Assembly: GCA_013399115.1 (NCBI GenBank)
Contig: VXAA01004065.1
Coordinates: forward strand, 17,386 to 81,385
Direction: 5' to 3'
Source: Anseranas semipalmata
Lineage: Eukaryota; Chordata; Aves; Anseriformes; Anseranatidae
Length of the DNA: 64,000 nt
Below, piece after piece: positions 1-10,650 of this stretch (its first letter is position 1; each line of letters opens with the position of its first letter). The position numbers and the translations under genes were made by a program. The notes below the pieces were generated by a model that was given only the letters and a program-made list of their open reading frames with translations, was not told where the DNA came from and did no database searches.

Positions 1-523
1 TTTTTTTTTTTTTTCTACAATAAAGAATAGATATATTTGACCTGAAAAATGTTGTGGCCTGTGCGCTGTCAGTTGACCTAGAAATGAAAGCGTGAGCCAC
101 CGCAGACGTGGACGCTTGGTTATCTTTTCAGTTTTTTGCAGTGGCTGTGGTAGATGGCTTATAACTGATTAGTGAGAGATGTAGGTGGCAGTCAGCTGTC
201 ACCTTTTTTTTGACTGAATAATTGCTTTAAAATTGAACTTAACATAATCTTTCCAAAAATGCCAAATAGAACATTAAAAAAAAGCTGGCAAAGGACTATT
301 GATGTTAAAATGATTAAAAAAATAAAAATCAACAGTATTCTTGGTGGGGGTTAAATCATTGTCTTCAGCTAGTTTAAAATTTGATAGGAGTAAGAGCTAC
401 TAACTACATTCTGTTCTTACTGAATTTGGAATCCCAGTATGCAATTCTGGCATGTACTTTTGCATTTGTAAGTTAACTTTGTTTTACTGGTTGTTTTTCT
501 TCTTTCCTTCTCTATCTTTTCAG
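1..523 (+). other. RFT1: RFT1 intron, 3' part
   Basis: This is the sequence upstream of the first visible RFT1 exon. It opens with a 14-base T run at the window edge and ends in a pyrimidine-rich tract and CAG acceptor at 521-523. I see no exon or repeat in it. Confidence 0.85.
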
Positions 524-658
524 CTTTTATATACCAGTGTTCTGGTAATGTGCTATGTAATTCATTTTGTAATGTTTTTGGGATCTCCTGAAGCAACAAA
601 GAAGTCATTTCCAGTTGCTAGAATGAAAGCTCTATTACCTAAATTGGTGGAAGATGAG
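524..658 (+). CDS. RFT1: RFT1 coding exon a (45 codons, phase 0 to 0)
   Basis: The exon begins after a TTTTCAG acceptor and ends before a GTGGGT donor at 659. It encodes a hydrophobic segment starting [15 protein letters not shown], then a loop containing LGSPEATK and ending LVEDE. It matches the transmembrane helix and following loop of RFT1 that begin near human residue 188. Confidence 0.93.
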
Positions 659-3600
659 GTGGGTTGCACAGTCTGTTTCTTAATTTTAAGTCTTTGTTGA
701 GAGACCCTTGAAAATTAGTTTGAGATAGTGGAGTTAAATGAGTGATTCTGAGGATAGCTCTGCACTTTAGAAGATATGACTAGGATAAAACGGTTATATT
801 AAATTCTGTTTATGGTTTATGTGAGTGAAACAGAAAAACATTATGAAACTTGACCTCTTTGTTTTTAGGGGCTTGTTTGTCTTATCTTAAGCTTTGCACA
901 AACCATTAATTGGAGGTGGTACATTTACAGTGTTAAGGGGAATGACCTGGTATCACGTAGGAGGCAGAAGAGAAACCAGAACTTCAGTTTTTCCAGAAAA
1001 AAAAGCATGGTGGTGCACAGCATCCTACAGATAGTCAGATCTCTGATGTCCTCTCGAAGTGGGACAAAGAAATGAAAAAACAGTGAGGAAGACATTCTGA
1101 AAAAGATTTACAGATTGAGAAGATGAAGGTGGTTCTTACTTGTGAGACTTGCAGGGATGTTTTGAAGAGCAGTGAACACTTTATATCTGCTGTGAGGGTG
1201 AGAGTTATATTGGCACGCTAAACAGCTTATTTTCCCCCTCTCTGACTGCTGTTGAATAGTGCTTTCTGTAGAAAGCTTATTCAGGTCCTTTTGTCTATCT
1301 GCAACAATAGTAGTTTTCAGCAAGGGTAAAAGTCTTAGCCAGATCAGAGTGACACTTGCGCTCGAGTTTAGTGATACTTTAGATATTAGTAGCTATGACA
1401 CTGTGGGTATTCCTCATCAATACAGAGTGGTTAGAGCATTTCTATTTTGTATTTCTGCTCTGTAGTTTCAGTCATGATTATTGCATTTCAGTATTTGTTT
1501 TTTTTTTTTTGCAGAGTTTCCTTAACTGGAAGGAAGCACGGTTGACTTGGAGCTTCTTCAAACAATCCTTCTTGAAACAGATTTTGACAGAGGGTGAGGT
1601 GTGATGTATAGACGTGCTGGGGAACGGCGAGTGAATTTTGTATTTGTAAATACAAAATTGAGGCAGAGCTTGAGAAAGCAGGGGGGTGATGTTCAGAGGG
1701 TGGCAGCAGCAGATGTTACCAACCCAAATGAAGTTCTGAGGTTTTTCAGAACACCTGAACTAGGTCCTGTCCCATTTGACCTTGTCCCTTGAATACTTCA
1801 TGTTGGAAGTACCTGAACACATTAGGAAAGATTTAGGGACTTGTTCTTAAGTTTTTTGTTTTGAACTTTCCAGGTGAACGATATGTGATGACTTTTTTGA
1901 ACGTGTTAAATTTTGGAGATCAGGGTAAGTGTGGTGGTGATGTGGAATGGTGACACAGACTTCTAGTTGCTGCTACTCAGCTGGTTCTGAAAATAATTTG
2001 CAGTATTTGAAAATAACTTGAAAATCTGAGAAGATTTCAAAACCTTTCTGACTTTGAGAGAATGATTGATAAATGGATATAGAAAACTTAACTTATGATC
2101 CCAAATTTTAATTGTATTTTCCTTCAGATCAAAAATTTACAATTACATATATGGTGCCATGTATTTTTGCATGCATTGCATCTCAAAACTGAATTGTGTT
2201 CCATAAAAGAACTCTGTGTCATTGGAGTAATGTATGGCAGTAGCAGTTCTGATGACTGACTTGGCAGCACCTCAGGCCTTTATAGCTTTGGAAGGAAAAC
2301 GGGTTGTAATTGTTGGCCCACTGTTAGAAGTTTCTTGGCGAGTTTGAATTGCTTTTAATTGCTGCCCGTAGTATGTTCCCCCATAAATACTGGGTATATA
2401 TGCTTGCCTTCAGTAACTGCAGCCACTTCTAATCCTCCTCCCCTGAGGAACAAATGAGCTGCCTCTTGCTCAAAGGGTCTTTAAAAGAACAACGAGAGCA
2501 AGAGCACTTGCACTCAAAATGTTAGGAAACATTGGTTCCAAGTCCTGTGAAATCAGTCAGAACTTTACCGTATTATTCACTGTGAACTTATAAAGCATTT
2601 ATCCATATGCTCTCAATGACTGCATCATAGTAACAAACACAGATGTCTGAGCGGGTTTGGAGCAGTGCTCAGCATCTTACTGAGGATCGAAGTGCTAGTA
2701 AAATGTTTTTTAAGGTTTCTTGTCCACTTCAATGGAAATAAAAAGCAAAACCTCCCATTAAAAATGGATCTTTCTTTTCCTCTGTATCAGTCAAATCCTT
2801 ACCCGTCTGTCCCCATTCAGTGAACAGATTTCTTCTCATCAGGATCTTTTAACTTCCTCTACAGTAAGAATTGTAAGTGTTTTGGTGCTGTTACTAGATT
2901 CTTGTTCTAGCTTTGCCATCTGTCTGTGGGCAAGATGTCTAATTTGGAGCTGCGGTTGCTGTGACTGTCAGAAGTTTTTAGGGAACACAGCTTTAATGTT
3001 GCATTATGTTCCACTTGTTTTTCTCCTTGTTCAGTGGAAACGTTAAATTGGAATTTGTCACTGTTAAAGACTTGGAATTAAAATGTGTCTTAAAAAATTA
3101 CAGGTTGCTGGTATCTTTTCTTTTTAAAGGTGTATATGATATCGTGAATAATCTTGGTTCACTGGTGGCCAGGTTCATCTTTTTGCCTATTGAAGAAAGT
3201 TTTTATGTCTTTTTTGCTAAAGTATTGGAAAGAGGGAAGAATGTAAAGGATCAGAAGCAGGTATGTTTGTTTTGGGTTAATTACATGTCAAATGCTTGCT
3301 TTTTGTTGCAGATCAGTTGCATCACAGGAGTGTGAATAGCAGAAGTGTGTGTTTAAATTTTTTAGTATAAAGACTGTCAAAATTGAAAGAAAGTTGAAGC
3401 GGAGAAATGTCAAGGGAGGCTGGACCAAAAAGAAAATAGGTAAAAAGCTAGTGAAATAGAAGTTAAGATATGCAGTGCCATCATACTGCATTGTATTATA
3501 ATTGAAGTTAACATCACCTGCTCTGAACAATGTGGTGTAAACGCTTGTGTACTGTGTATTTCCAGATGTACTTGGGCAATTACTGTAGATTAAATCATGA

Positions 3601-6600
3601 AAGCATGCTTTTTCCAACAAGTAAGTGCTATTTGAAAATCCTTGAATGACTTGAAAATATAACTTGCTCATAAGTATTAAGCAGTAATGCTTCCAAAGAG
3701 TGCAATTTTAGGAAGAAGAGAATTTTATTTTACTTGAGCTTTGGAATCATTTGTGGAGTAATGAAGAACATTGAACAAGAGGTTTTTGTATGCTCTAGGT
3801 AAGAAATTCTTGATCAGGTATGAGGGTCACACAGTTAAATCCCATGCCTGAGATCATTGGTAGGCTAAAAAAAGGTGTACCTATATAGCGTGTGTTATAT
3901 TTTATATGTAGTGTACCTGGTGTGTGTGTATAGTGTAACTGGTAAAAGTGTTTGACTTTTCACTGTGTATGTAGTCAGCTGCATCTTATGAGTTAGTAGA
4001 ACTGATACGTTGCTTGTTCTGGTGTGGCAAATCCTGTAGTCCAATGCAGCAATAAAAATCTGACCCTTCTGCTGGTTCAGACTGCGTCCTTGCGCAAACA
4101 CCATTCTTTTCTTTGCCATTTACTAACTTAAGCAGGTGCAGCAGCTGTTTCCTTAAACAGGCGTGTTGATGGCTAATATTTGTTAGAGTTTTGAATGCAT
4201 AAAGCACAGAACAGAATAATAAATGTATAAGCACTGTTGGAAGTTAAGACCATGTGTATAGGTAATTCAATACCAAAGGATAATTTTGACACCTTTTTGC
4301 AGTATGCAGTTTTTCCCATGGAATAGTTTTTCTTTGTGAAAATAACTGTTATTCTTATTCATACAAATGACTTTTTTTTTTTTTTTCAGGATGATGTTGC
4401 TATGGCTGCAAACGTATTAGAACTGCTGTTGAAGCTTGTGCTTCTGATTGGCCTTACCATCACAGTTTTTGGATATGCCTTTTCTCAGCTGGCTCTGGAT
4501 ATTTATGGAGGCTCAATGCTCAGTTCTGGAACAGGTAAAGAGTTACAGAGCTGGCAAAGAAGCCATTCTTTATAAACAGAAACTGCAGCTATTATGAATT
4601 CTTGGGTAAATCAGCTGGTCTTTCTATCTGAGAAAGATCATCTCAGATTAAAAGAAGCTTAAAATACCGAGTCATAATGTGCATTTTGAGCTGAATTACG
4701 CTGGTATATTATCACCTGGCCTTATTTTGGCTAAATGTTTCATTCCTTTGTCCTGCTGTAGATGCTTAAATTCAGAATATTCTGATTGTAGATTTCTAGC
4801 TTGTGAAGTTGCTTTCGAAGTAACTGTTATGGAAGCTGGAATGTTGCTCAACAGTAGTATTAACTATATGTGGACACTTACGGGGAAGGAAGAATAAAGA
4901 AATTGCCTTTTCATGTCTTGTGCACCAGTGCCTTTACTTGTGGTCATGTGGTATCATATAATGATTGCGTTGCTGTGAAGTGCCTTCCATTCCACCTCTG
5001 TGAACTGTCTGTTGTATCTGACTTTCTTAATAGTCTTGATAGTAGTTACAGATAAAGCTGATCACTGCTGTGTTGCCCTCATAAATATATAACGGAGCAT
5101 CCCTCATAAGACTGCCTTGTGTGGATTGCACAGGATAAAATTAAATCAGGATACAGGATCGTTTAGATAACGGATAAATGTTGCAGGAAAAGCTGTACAC
5201 GTGGCCTTTGCATACGTATACAAGCAGTTCTTCAGAACTATAGCTTTTTAATGATAACTTGCTTTCATGACCTGTTAGTTGCTCTTCACAGATTTTTTTC
5301 TGTAAAACTCCCATTGAAATCAATTACTTAGCTTGCCTGAATCCAGAACTTGATCCCTTTGTAAGTGTGTTTACACATGTAGTCACTTTAAGCTGAAATG
5401 TGCTGAGGAGCTCTAAGAAAAGCAAGGTCAGGTTTGGAGCTCTATGGAATGTAGATTTAAATCTAGTCTCTTGGAAGTTGTGGGACCATCTATTCATGGC
5501 TATATCCTTCTGGATTGTTTTTTCTGAGAGCTCTCTAGTCTAATGTTTTTATGCATGCTTGAAAAGAATGTCTTCAGCTCTACCCCAGTCTGCAGTGTAT
5601 TTACTGCTCACTGAGCAGTTACTGTTTGAAACGGGAGGAGTCGTGATATGAACTCCATTGCTGCTGTTAAGCTAGCTCTCAGGAAGGAATATTAAGGGAT
5701 GCACATGAACCTATTAAAAAAATGTATACATATTTCAAAATGTATATATTTTATTGCTTTGAGAACCTCACAATGATTATTGAATTCATTTTCACCAATT
5801 TCTGTAGGGAATCCCATTCAATATCACTTTTGTTATGGAGATCTCTTCTGTTACTATAATAACTGCTGCTCCCTTGTGTTTTGGGTTTGTTTTTACTTTG
5901 CCTTGTTTGTTCTGTTCATGTTCTTGTCAAGATATCCAGACCGGAAGCTTGTTCAAATTCATTAAGTTTCCATTATCGCAGAATCACAGAATGGTTGAGG
6001 TTGGAAGGGATCTCTGGAGATCATCTGGTCCAGCCCCCCTGCCAAGCCGCGTCACCTAGAGCACGTTGCACAGGATTGCATCCAGGCGTGATAACATTAC
6101 AAATTTTTCTCTTATCAGCAAGTGTAAAAACAACATGGTTTTGTAAAAGAAATAATCTATTACTATTTTAATGTTTTTTTAGGTCCAAATCTCCTCCGGT
6201 GTTACTCTTTGTATGTCCTGTTTCTTGCTATCAATGGAGTAACAGAATGTTTTACATTTGCTTTGATGTGCAAAGAGGAGGTAGACAGGTAAGTAGTAGT
6301 GTCCCCAGAATATTCCTGTAGTTAATCTGTGTATGATATACTTAGAGTTCAGTGTGTAAACAGAATAGTTGTTCTGCTTGGATATGTGCTTGGAAACACT
6401 TTTTTTCCCCCAAAGAGCCAATTTCTTTTTGCAGTCATTAAGAACTATGTTCCTGTCTTGTGCCAGGTGCAACAGGTGAGCAAGAAAACATACGTTAGTT
6501 TTGTTTTTTACATGCATGTGTTTGTTAATGAACATTGTCTTAATCAGTTTCTTGTGACTGGATAAAGAGCTTGGTGTGTTTGAAACCAACATAAAAATGT

Positions 6601-8999
6601 CCTGCCCCACTGAAACCTAAGCTCCTTATTTAGATGCTGGTATGCAGATTTAGACATACAAGCTTTAGCAAATGTTTAAATGTTTGGGTAAAAAGGTCAG
6701 AAATCAAGACATGAAAAGATTAAATTAGCTTTTGGTAGATCACTAACTGGGAAAGTAATTTAAATGTGAAGGCTTCTTTACTATACATATGCACCTAAAG
6801 TTTTAGCTTCTAAGGCAGGCTATCATTTAAAACTCATTAAGATCTGGGAACTGTTAAAATTTTTCATGTACAGTTACTATATATCAAGTACACTTCTGAA
6901 TGGATCTAAGTTGTGCATCTGAATTCAGTGGTTTATCTGCTTTAAGCAGAAAGTTGGACTAGATGGCTTCCTGAGATCCCTTCCAGCCTGGATTATTTCT
7001 TGATTCTGTGTTCATCCTGGTGTATTGACGTTGCAGCCTGGTGGCTTCCCCTCTGCTACCATCAGGCTTTTTTCCCTTCTGTAGCAGCTGTCCATTATAA
7101 GACCATTCCAAATCAATTAAGTATTTTTTTCTTAGGTCATTTAATTAATGAAGTCTGTGTTCCACAGTCGAAGAAATATCTTTTTAGACTAGCAAGGGCT
7201 GCTTTCATAACCCTTTCAAAGTGAGAACTTCTCTTCAAAGGCACTGTTTGGAGCAGAAACTAAATAAGTATCATCTTGCTAGCATTATTTTTCTTTAACA
7301 CCTAACATAAAATAGCAAAATCCTCAAGTTTTCAAGTTACTAATCGTTACTAACTATTGTTACTAAATTTGACTTTCTGAAATGAGTACACATCTGAATA
7401 GTACAATAGAATTTCCTTCACATAGTGTAGTTCTTGGTTTAGTTTGCTTGATGTATTTTCCATTCTTTCAGCCATTTTCTTAATATATTTTTTGTCAAAT
7501 TTTTTCTTCTGTTTCAAGATGAGAGAATTTGTCTCATTGTAGAAAATTGTGGGATTTTTATTTTTCAGAGATACATTTAGTAAGTAAATACTGTAACTGT
7601 ATATGTTGCTTAAATTGTTTCTTCTTCCTAGGTACAATTTTGTTATGCTGGCCTTGTCCTTCATGTTCCTGTGCATCTCTTATTTCTTGACCCACTGGCA
7701 TGGCAGTGTGGGCTTTATCCTTGCAAACTGCTTTAATATGGGTATTCGAATTGCTCACAGCATCCACTATATCTATGACTACTTCAAGGAAAGCACTTAC
7801 AGACCTTTGACAGGCTTGCTTCCCTCACCGTTCTTGATACTAGTTTATGTCATAAGTGGAGTAATTACTGTTTTTTCAGAGGTAAGTGTCTTTCTCAGAT
7901 TTTGATTTCACTGTGAAAGTTAGTCAGATGACTTTTGTTTCCACAAGCAAAGAAATATCATTTGCAAAAAAGGCTTTCCACCATAGGCTAGGAGACTTCC
8001 ATTACAGGCTTGCAAGGCTGCTTATATCTATTAGAAGGTTAAACAAATACATGTGGTTATACTGAACTTCATGTGTGTATCTGATACACTTCCAGGTGGC
8101 AGAGAACTATGTATCTGACAAGTAAAATAAAATCTAACATTTCTGCTGTCTGTACATGAATCCATATCCTTAATAATAATAAAAATATTGCAATAGTGCA
8201 AAGAAACTGTCATTAAAAATTCTGTAATAAAAAACAATGGAGGAAAAAAAAGCAAAACGATGCGAAATGAAAATTGCCAAAAGCAGTGTTCGCTATTGCA
8301 TGTATACAGGATGGTAATTGCACAGACTAGTTATTACAGAGATGGTAGCATTTCACTGTTCAAAAATTTGACAGATGGAAAATCCTTTATGCCTTAGAAA
8401 GGAGAGCTTTGTTTTTGGCATGGGAGGTTTCCAATGGGACTTTTTTTGAAAGATAGCCTAATTCGTTACTGTAAAATGGCAAACTTGTGTGGGCAGCATC
8501 AGCAGAGTTTTCCTAATAATATCGATTAACACATTTCTGCATGGCAAATAACTTCCCCATTTATCAGGTATATACTCAATGCTTATTTTCTGCGATTTGA
8601 CTGTTGTGGCTTTTGTTGTGTTTTTAAGAAAGCAAGTGTTGTGACTACTAAAAATAATTTGCTGTAGGATGAGTGCATGTGGCAAATCTTTCTTGCATTT
8701 ACTCACCACATTCACCGTGATGGTGGTGATAGCATGGTCAAGAGAGGTGTTGGACCTTATTTTTTATTGCGACAGTTTATCTACCTTGTGCTGACTAGTT
8801 CTCCTGCAATTGCTTGTTTCCTTTGTTGTTTTAGGTGTTCTTCTGCTGCGATAAGGGTTGGATGGCAAGGCTGGTTCACATCAGCGTTGGGGCTGTGTGC
8901 TTTGCAGCAACCATCATTACTATGCTCTGCACAGAGACCAAGCTGGTTCACTTTGTCAGAAGCCAGTTCCTCTCCCGGTATATGAAGAAAGGAACATGA
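524..8999 (+). CDS. RFT1: RFT1, last eight coding exons (5' end outside window)
   Basis: RFT1 is a multi-pass ER membrane protein of the MOP/MATE-like type, required for N-glycosylation. It was proposed to flip Man5GlcNAc2-PP-dolichol into the ER lumen, though a direct flippase role is disputed. The coding join is 524-658, 1515-1593, 1874-1924, 3130-3260, 4390-4534, 6183-6288, 7632-7881 and 8835-8999. All introns are GT-AG and all phases agree, giving 353 residues and a TGA. Recognition rests on blocks such as [57 protein letters not shown] and [17 protein letters not shown]. Aligned to human RFT1 with an offset of 187, residues recalled as sites of RFT1-CDG variants (G276, E298, Y301, M408, R442) are all conserved. 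There is no frameshift or premature stop. The protein normally has about 540 residues, so roughly the first 187 are missing to the left. Confidence 0.97.
659..1514 (+). other. RFT1: RFT1 intron (856 bp)
   Basis: The intron runs from a GTGGGT donor to a T-rich tract and GCAG acceptor. No repeat or additional exon was recognised. Confidence 0.85.
1515..1593 (+). CDS. RFT1: RFT1 coding exon b (26 codons plus 1 base)
   Basis: The exon starts after a long T tract and GCAG, and stops before the GTGAGG donor at 1594. It encodes [20 protein letters not shown] followed by KQILTE, one of the most conserved blocks of the family. The last base is the first base of a split glycine codon finished in the next exon. 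Confidence 0.96.
1874..1924 (+). CDS. RFT1: RFT1 coding exon c (51 bp)
   Basis: This small exon lies between a TTTCCAG acceptor and a GTAAGT donor at 1925. It completes the glycine codon and encodes [16 protein letters not shown], a conserved RFT1 block. It ends one base into the codon for the glycine equivalent to human G276. Confidence 0.96.
1925..3129 (+). other. RFT1: RFT1 intron (1205 bp)
   Basis: The intron runs from a GTAAGT donor to a pyrimidine-rich TTTTTAAAG acceptor. I found no exon or repeat inside. Confidence 0.85.
3130..3260 (+). CDS. RFT1: RFT1 coding exon d (131 bp)
   Basis: It encodes [14 protein letters not shown], then [18 protein letters not shown], then a charged loop ending QKQ before a GTATGT donor. 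The second glutamate (codon 3195-3197) and the tyrosine (3204-3206) of EESFY align with human E298 and Y301, which I recall as RFT1-CDG positions. Both are conserved. Confidence 0.97.
3261..4389 (+). other. RFT1: RFT1 intron (1129 bp)
   Basis: The intron ends with an uninterrupted T run (about 4371-4386) followed directly by CAG. No other feature was recognised. Confidence 0.85.
4390..4534 (+). CDS. RFT1: RFT1 coding exon e (145 bp)
   Basis: It begins [16 protein letters not shown] and holds a hydrophobic helix ([18 protein letters not shown]), then the signature QLALDIYGG and a short loop ending SSGT. The donor is GTAAAG at 4535. The split codon gives the glycine shared with the next exon. 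Confidence 0.96.
4535..6182 (+). other. RFT1: RFT1 intron (1648 bp) with a CR1 fragment
   Basis: This is the longest visible RFT1 intron. It carries an antisense CR1 3' fragment about 95 bp before the acceptor, which has a TTTTTTTAG tract. The rest shows nothing recognisable. Confidence 0.85.
5979..6089 (-). mobile_element. CR1 LINE 3' end fragment
   Basis: Read on the minus strand, this is the classic 3' tail of avian CR1. On the + strand it shows an AATCACAGAATGGTTGAGG motif, then TTGGAAGGGATCTCTGGAGA, ATCATCTGGTCCAGCCCCCC and the TGCACAGGATTGCATCCAGG block. The copy is strongly 5'-truncated (about 110 bp), as is usual for CR1. It lies inside an RFT1 intron, antisense to the gene. Confidence 0.92.
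6183..6288 (+). CDS. RFT1: RFT1 coding exon f (106 bp)
   Basis: It encodes [20 protein letters not shown], then [14 protein letters not shown], and ends two bases into an arginine codon before a GTAAGT donor (exact CAG|GTAAGT). [11 protein letters not shown] is a family signature. The 143-codon minus-strand ORF at 6179-6610 overlaps this exon and is treated as a chance frame. Confidence 0.96.
6289..7631 (+). other. RFT1: RFT1 intron (1343 bp) with a CR1 tail
   Basis: The intron runs from a GTAAGT donor to a TTCTTCCTAG acceptor. It includes a sense-strand CR1 tail at 6945-7010. No further exon was found. Confidence 0.85.
6945..7010 (+). mobile_element. CR1 LINE 3' terminal remnant
   Basis: The sequence contains AGTTGGACTAGATGGC, CCCTTCCAGCCTGGATT and a terminal GATTCTGTG. 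This is the order found at the 3' end of CR1, which finishes in an ATTCTRTG-type repeat. Only about 65 bp is preserved, so the subfamily cannot be assigned. Confidence 0.85.
7632..7881 (+). CDS. RFT1: RFT1 coding exon g (250 bp)
   Basis: This is the largest visible exon. It completes the arginine codon and encodes [20 protein letters not shown], then [17 protein letters not shown], an amphipathic stretch ([14 protein letters not shown]) and another membrane helix ending VITVFSE. The methionine at 7645-7647 and the arginine at 7747-7749 align with human M408 and R442, recalled RFT1-CDG sites. Both are conserved. Confidence 0.97.
7882..8834 (+). other. RFT1: RFT1 last intron (953 bp)
   Basis: The intron runs from a GTAAGT donor to a TTGTTGTTTTAG acceptor and separates the 250-bp exon from the terminal exon. 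No repeat or extra exon was recognised. Confidence 0.85.
8835..8999 (+). CDS. RFT1: RFT1 terminal coding exon (54 codons plus stop)
   Basis: It encodes [16 protein letters not shown], then a final hydrophobic helix, then [18 protein letters not shown] and a short basic tail before TGA at 8997-8999. TETKL.HF is conserved in vertebrate RFT1. The tail after it is variable between species, so the end of the protein is supported by frame rather than by identity. Confidence 0.95.
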   Translation: MFFCCDKGWMARLVHISVGAVCFAATIITMLCTETKLVHFVRSQFLSRYMKKGT

Positions 9000-9885
9000 A
9001 ATGCTCATGTGCAGAACAATTCTTGTACGTGCTTGCAGTGAAGGGCTGTATTTTTTGCATAGAACTGTGTGGAAAAAGGTTTCCACATGAGTTTGTTGGA
9101 AGCACTGATACAGGAGCAGCAACGTAAATGGTTGCCAATTGAATATTATTTCCTCTTCTAAACTGGTCAGTACAGTGAAAGAGAGCTAAGTAATTTTCTC
9201 TTTATGCATCATTCTTTTCAAGCTTTTCTTCAGACAGCCTCTTTGGTGATGAAGGTCTATGATGTACCCTGCTGACATAATCTAGCTGCCCGACTTAATG
9301 TAGGGAGCTCCCATTCTTACCAATAGGGAGTACACGTATGAAGGCATTGTATGGCTTACATGTAATTAAGATGTAATTAAGAATGACCTTAGCGAGCATG
9401 GTGGGCTGTTTAACTGGTTAGAAAAGAAATGGTCTGACATAAATACAAAACAAAACACTGAAGAAAACACTAGAGCAAGGACCAATAACAATATAACTGT
9501 TACCAAAATGGAACGTAATGCAGTGTAGAGAAGTTTGAGTTGTCAGTGTCCTGAAGTGTAAAGCATTAAACAGAAAGTTTCAACACTTGCAGATAAGTTA
9601 GTAGGATACACAGCATGTGTCTATGCTAGCTATATGAGATTATTTCCTTCAGCATCGTTCATTTAATGATGGTATTGATTAACTTGGCAAAAATACGCTG
9701 AAGCTTTAACTAAAAAAGGAAATACAGTGGGTTTTTGAGCACTGGTTAACAACAGGGGTTAGGTACAACTGCACTGAAGCTGAAGTTTCAGAAGGTTGAG
9801 TTAAACGTTAAAACTTCTTACTTTCACTCCATTGGTTTTTGTTTTTATCTGAGATTTTCAATGCAAGTACAAACAATTATGTCTC

Positions 9886-9891
9886 AATAAA
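9886..9891 (+). terminator. RFT1: Candidate proximal polyadenylation signal
   Basis: An exact AATAAA lies about 890 bp downstream of the RFT1 stop. It is followed by TG-rich and T-rich sequence from about 9900 and again near 9955-9985, compatible with a downstream element. Confidence 0.55.
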
Positions 9892-10618
9892 AATGACTTC
9901 TGGTTTTCTGCAAAATTGAATGTTAAATGTTTAATAAGATGTCTTTCAAGGATTCGTGTGTATGTGTATTGGAACTTTTGTTTTTGGATAGAAAGTGCTG
10001 CTTTGTCTTGCAAAGAGATTTTTGTCTTGTTCCTTTATGTGTTCAGTCTTAACCTTTGAATTGATTTTTTATTTAAATTATTGAAAATCTGGATGTTCAG
10101 AAATAAGATATTAGGTTGCTGTTTTGTGTTTACTAAAGGTATATTTTATTGCTGGTCTAAGATCTGAATTTGACAGTTTCAGAATGTAGAAGCAGCAGGC
10201 TTATAATCAGTGTTCCCTTTGCGATGTTTGAATGGACCAGAAATGCCAAGTACGGTCTGAAGATTTTCGTTTAATTACATAGCAACTCTGCAGATCCTCA
10301 CACAGCTTAAAAAATACTTCACTGTAATGGCATTGTGGAGTTCCTACTGGTAACCATAGCTCTGGTGTCAGTGTCTTCAGTTTGCTACTGTTAGAAACAT
10401 TTTTCTAAACTCCTGTAATTTTCACTTGAAGGATGTCCCCAGGGAGATACTTTATATAAGAATTTGGTGATTGAAAAAATTACCTCAAAAAAGCCAAAAT
10501 GTAACAGTAGGAGGAAAAGAAGAGTGTGCTTTTCAGCTCATGGTGGTGTTTCCATTGCCTGGCTGGAAGGTAGTAGATGGAGATTTGCCGGTTCTGAAGT
10601 TGTTACGAAATTTGTCTA

Positions 10619-10624
10619 AATAAA
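10619..10624 (+). terminator. RFT1: Candidate distal polyadenylation signal
   Basis: An exact AATAAA lies about 1.6 kb after the RFT1 stop, with T-rich sequence some 40-60 bases further on. It may be an alternative 3' end or a chance hexamer in AT-rich DNA. Confidence 0.4.
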
Positions 10625-10650
10625 CTTGACAGCATTCTGTCCTGTTACAT

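Larger units (their letters stand above)
9000..10650 (+). other. RFT1: RFT1 3' UTR, probable extent
   Basis: AT-rich non-coding sequence follows the RFT1 stop. It contains two canonical AATAAA hexamers, at 9886-9891 and 10619-10624, so a short (about 0.9 kb) or long (about 1.65 kb) 3' UTR is possible. An 11-bp direct duplication (ATGTAATTAAG twice) lies at 9360-9381. The extent is inferred from the hexamers only. Confidence 0.55.

Noticed and set aside
6179..6610. 143-codon ORF on the minus strand
   Set aside because: It overlaps an RFT1 exon in antisense and has no recognisable domain. The exon on the other strand explains the sequence.
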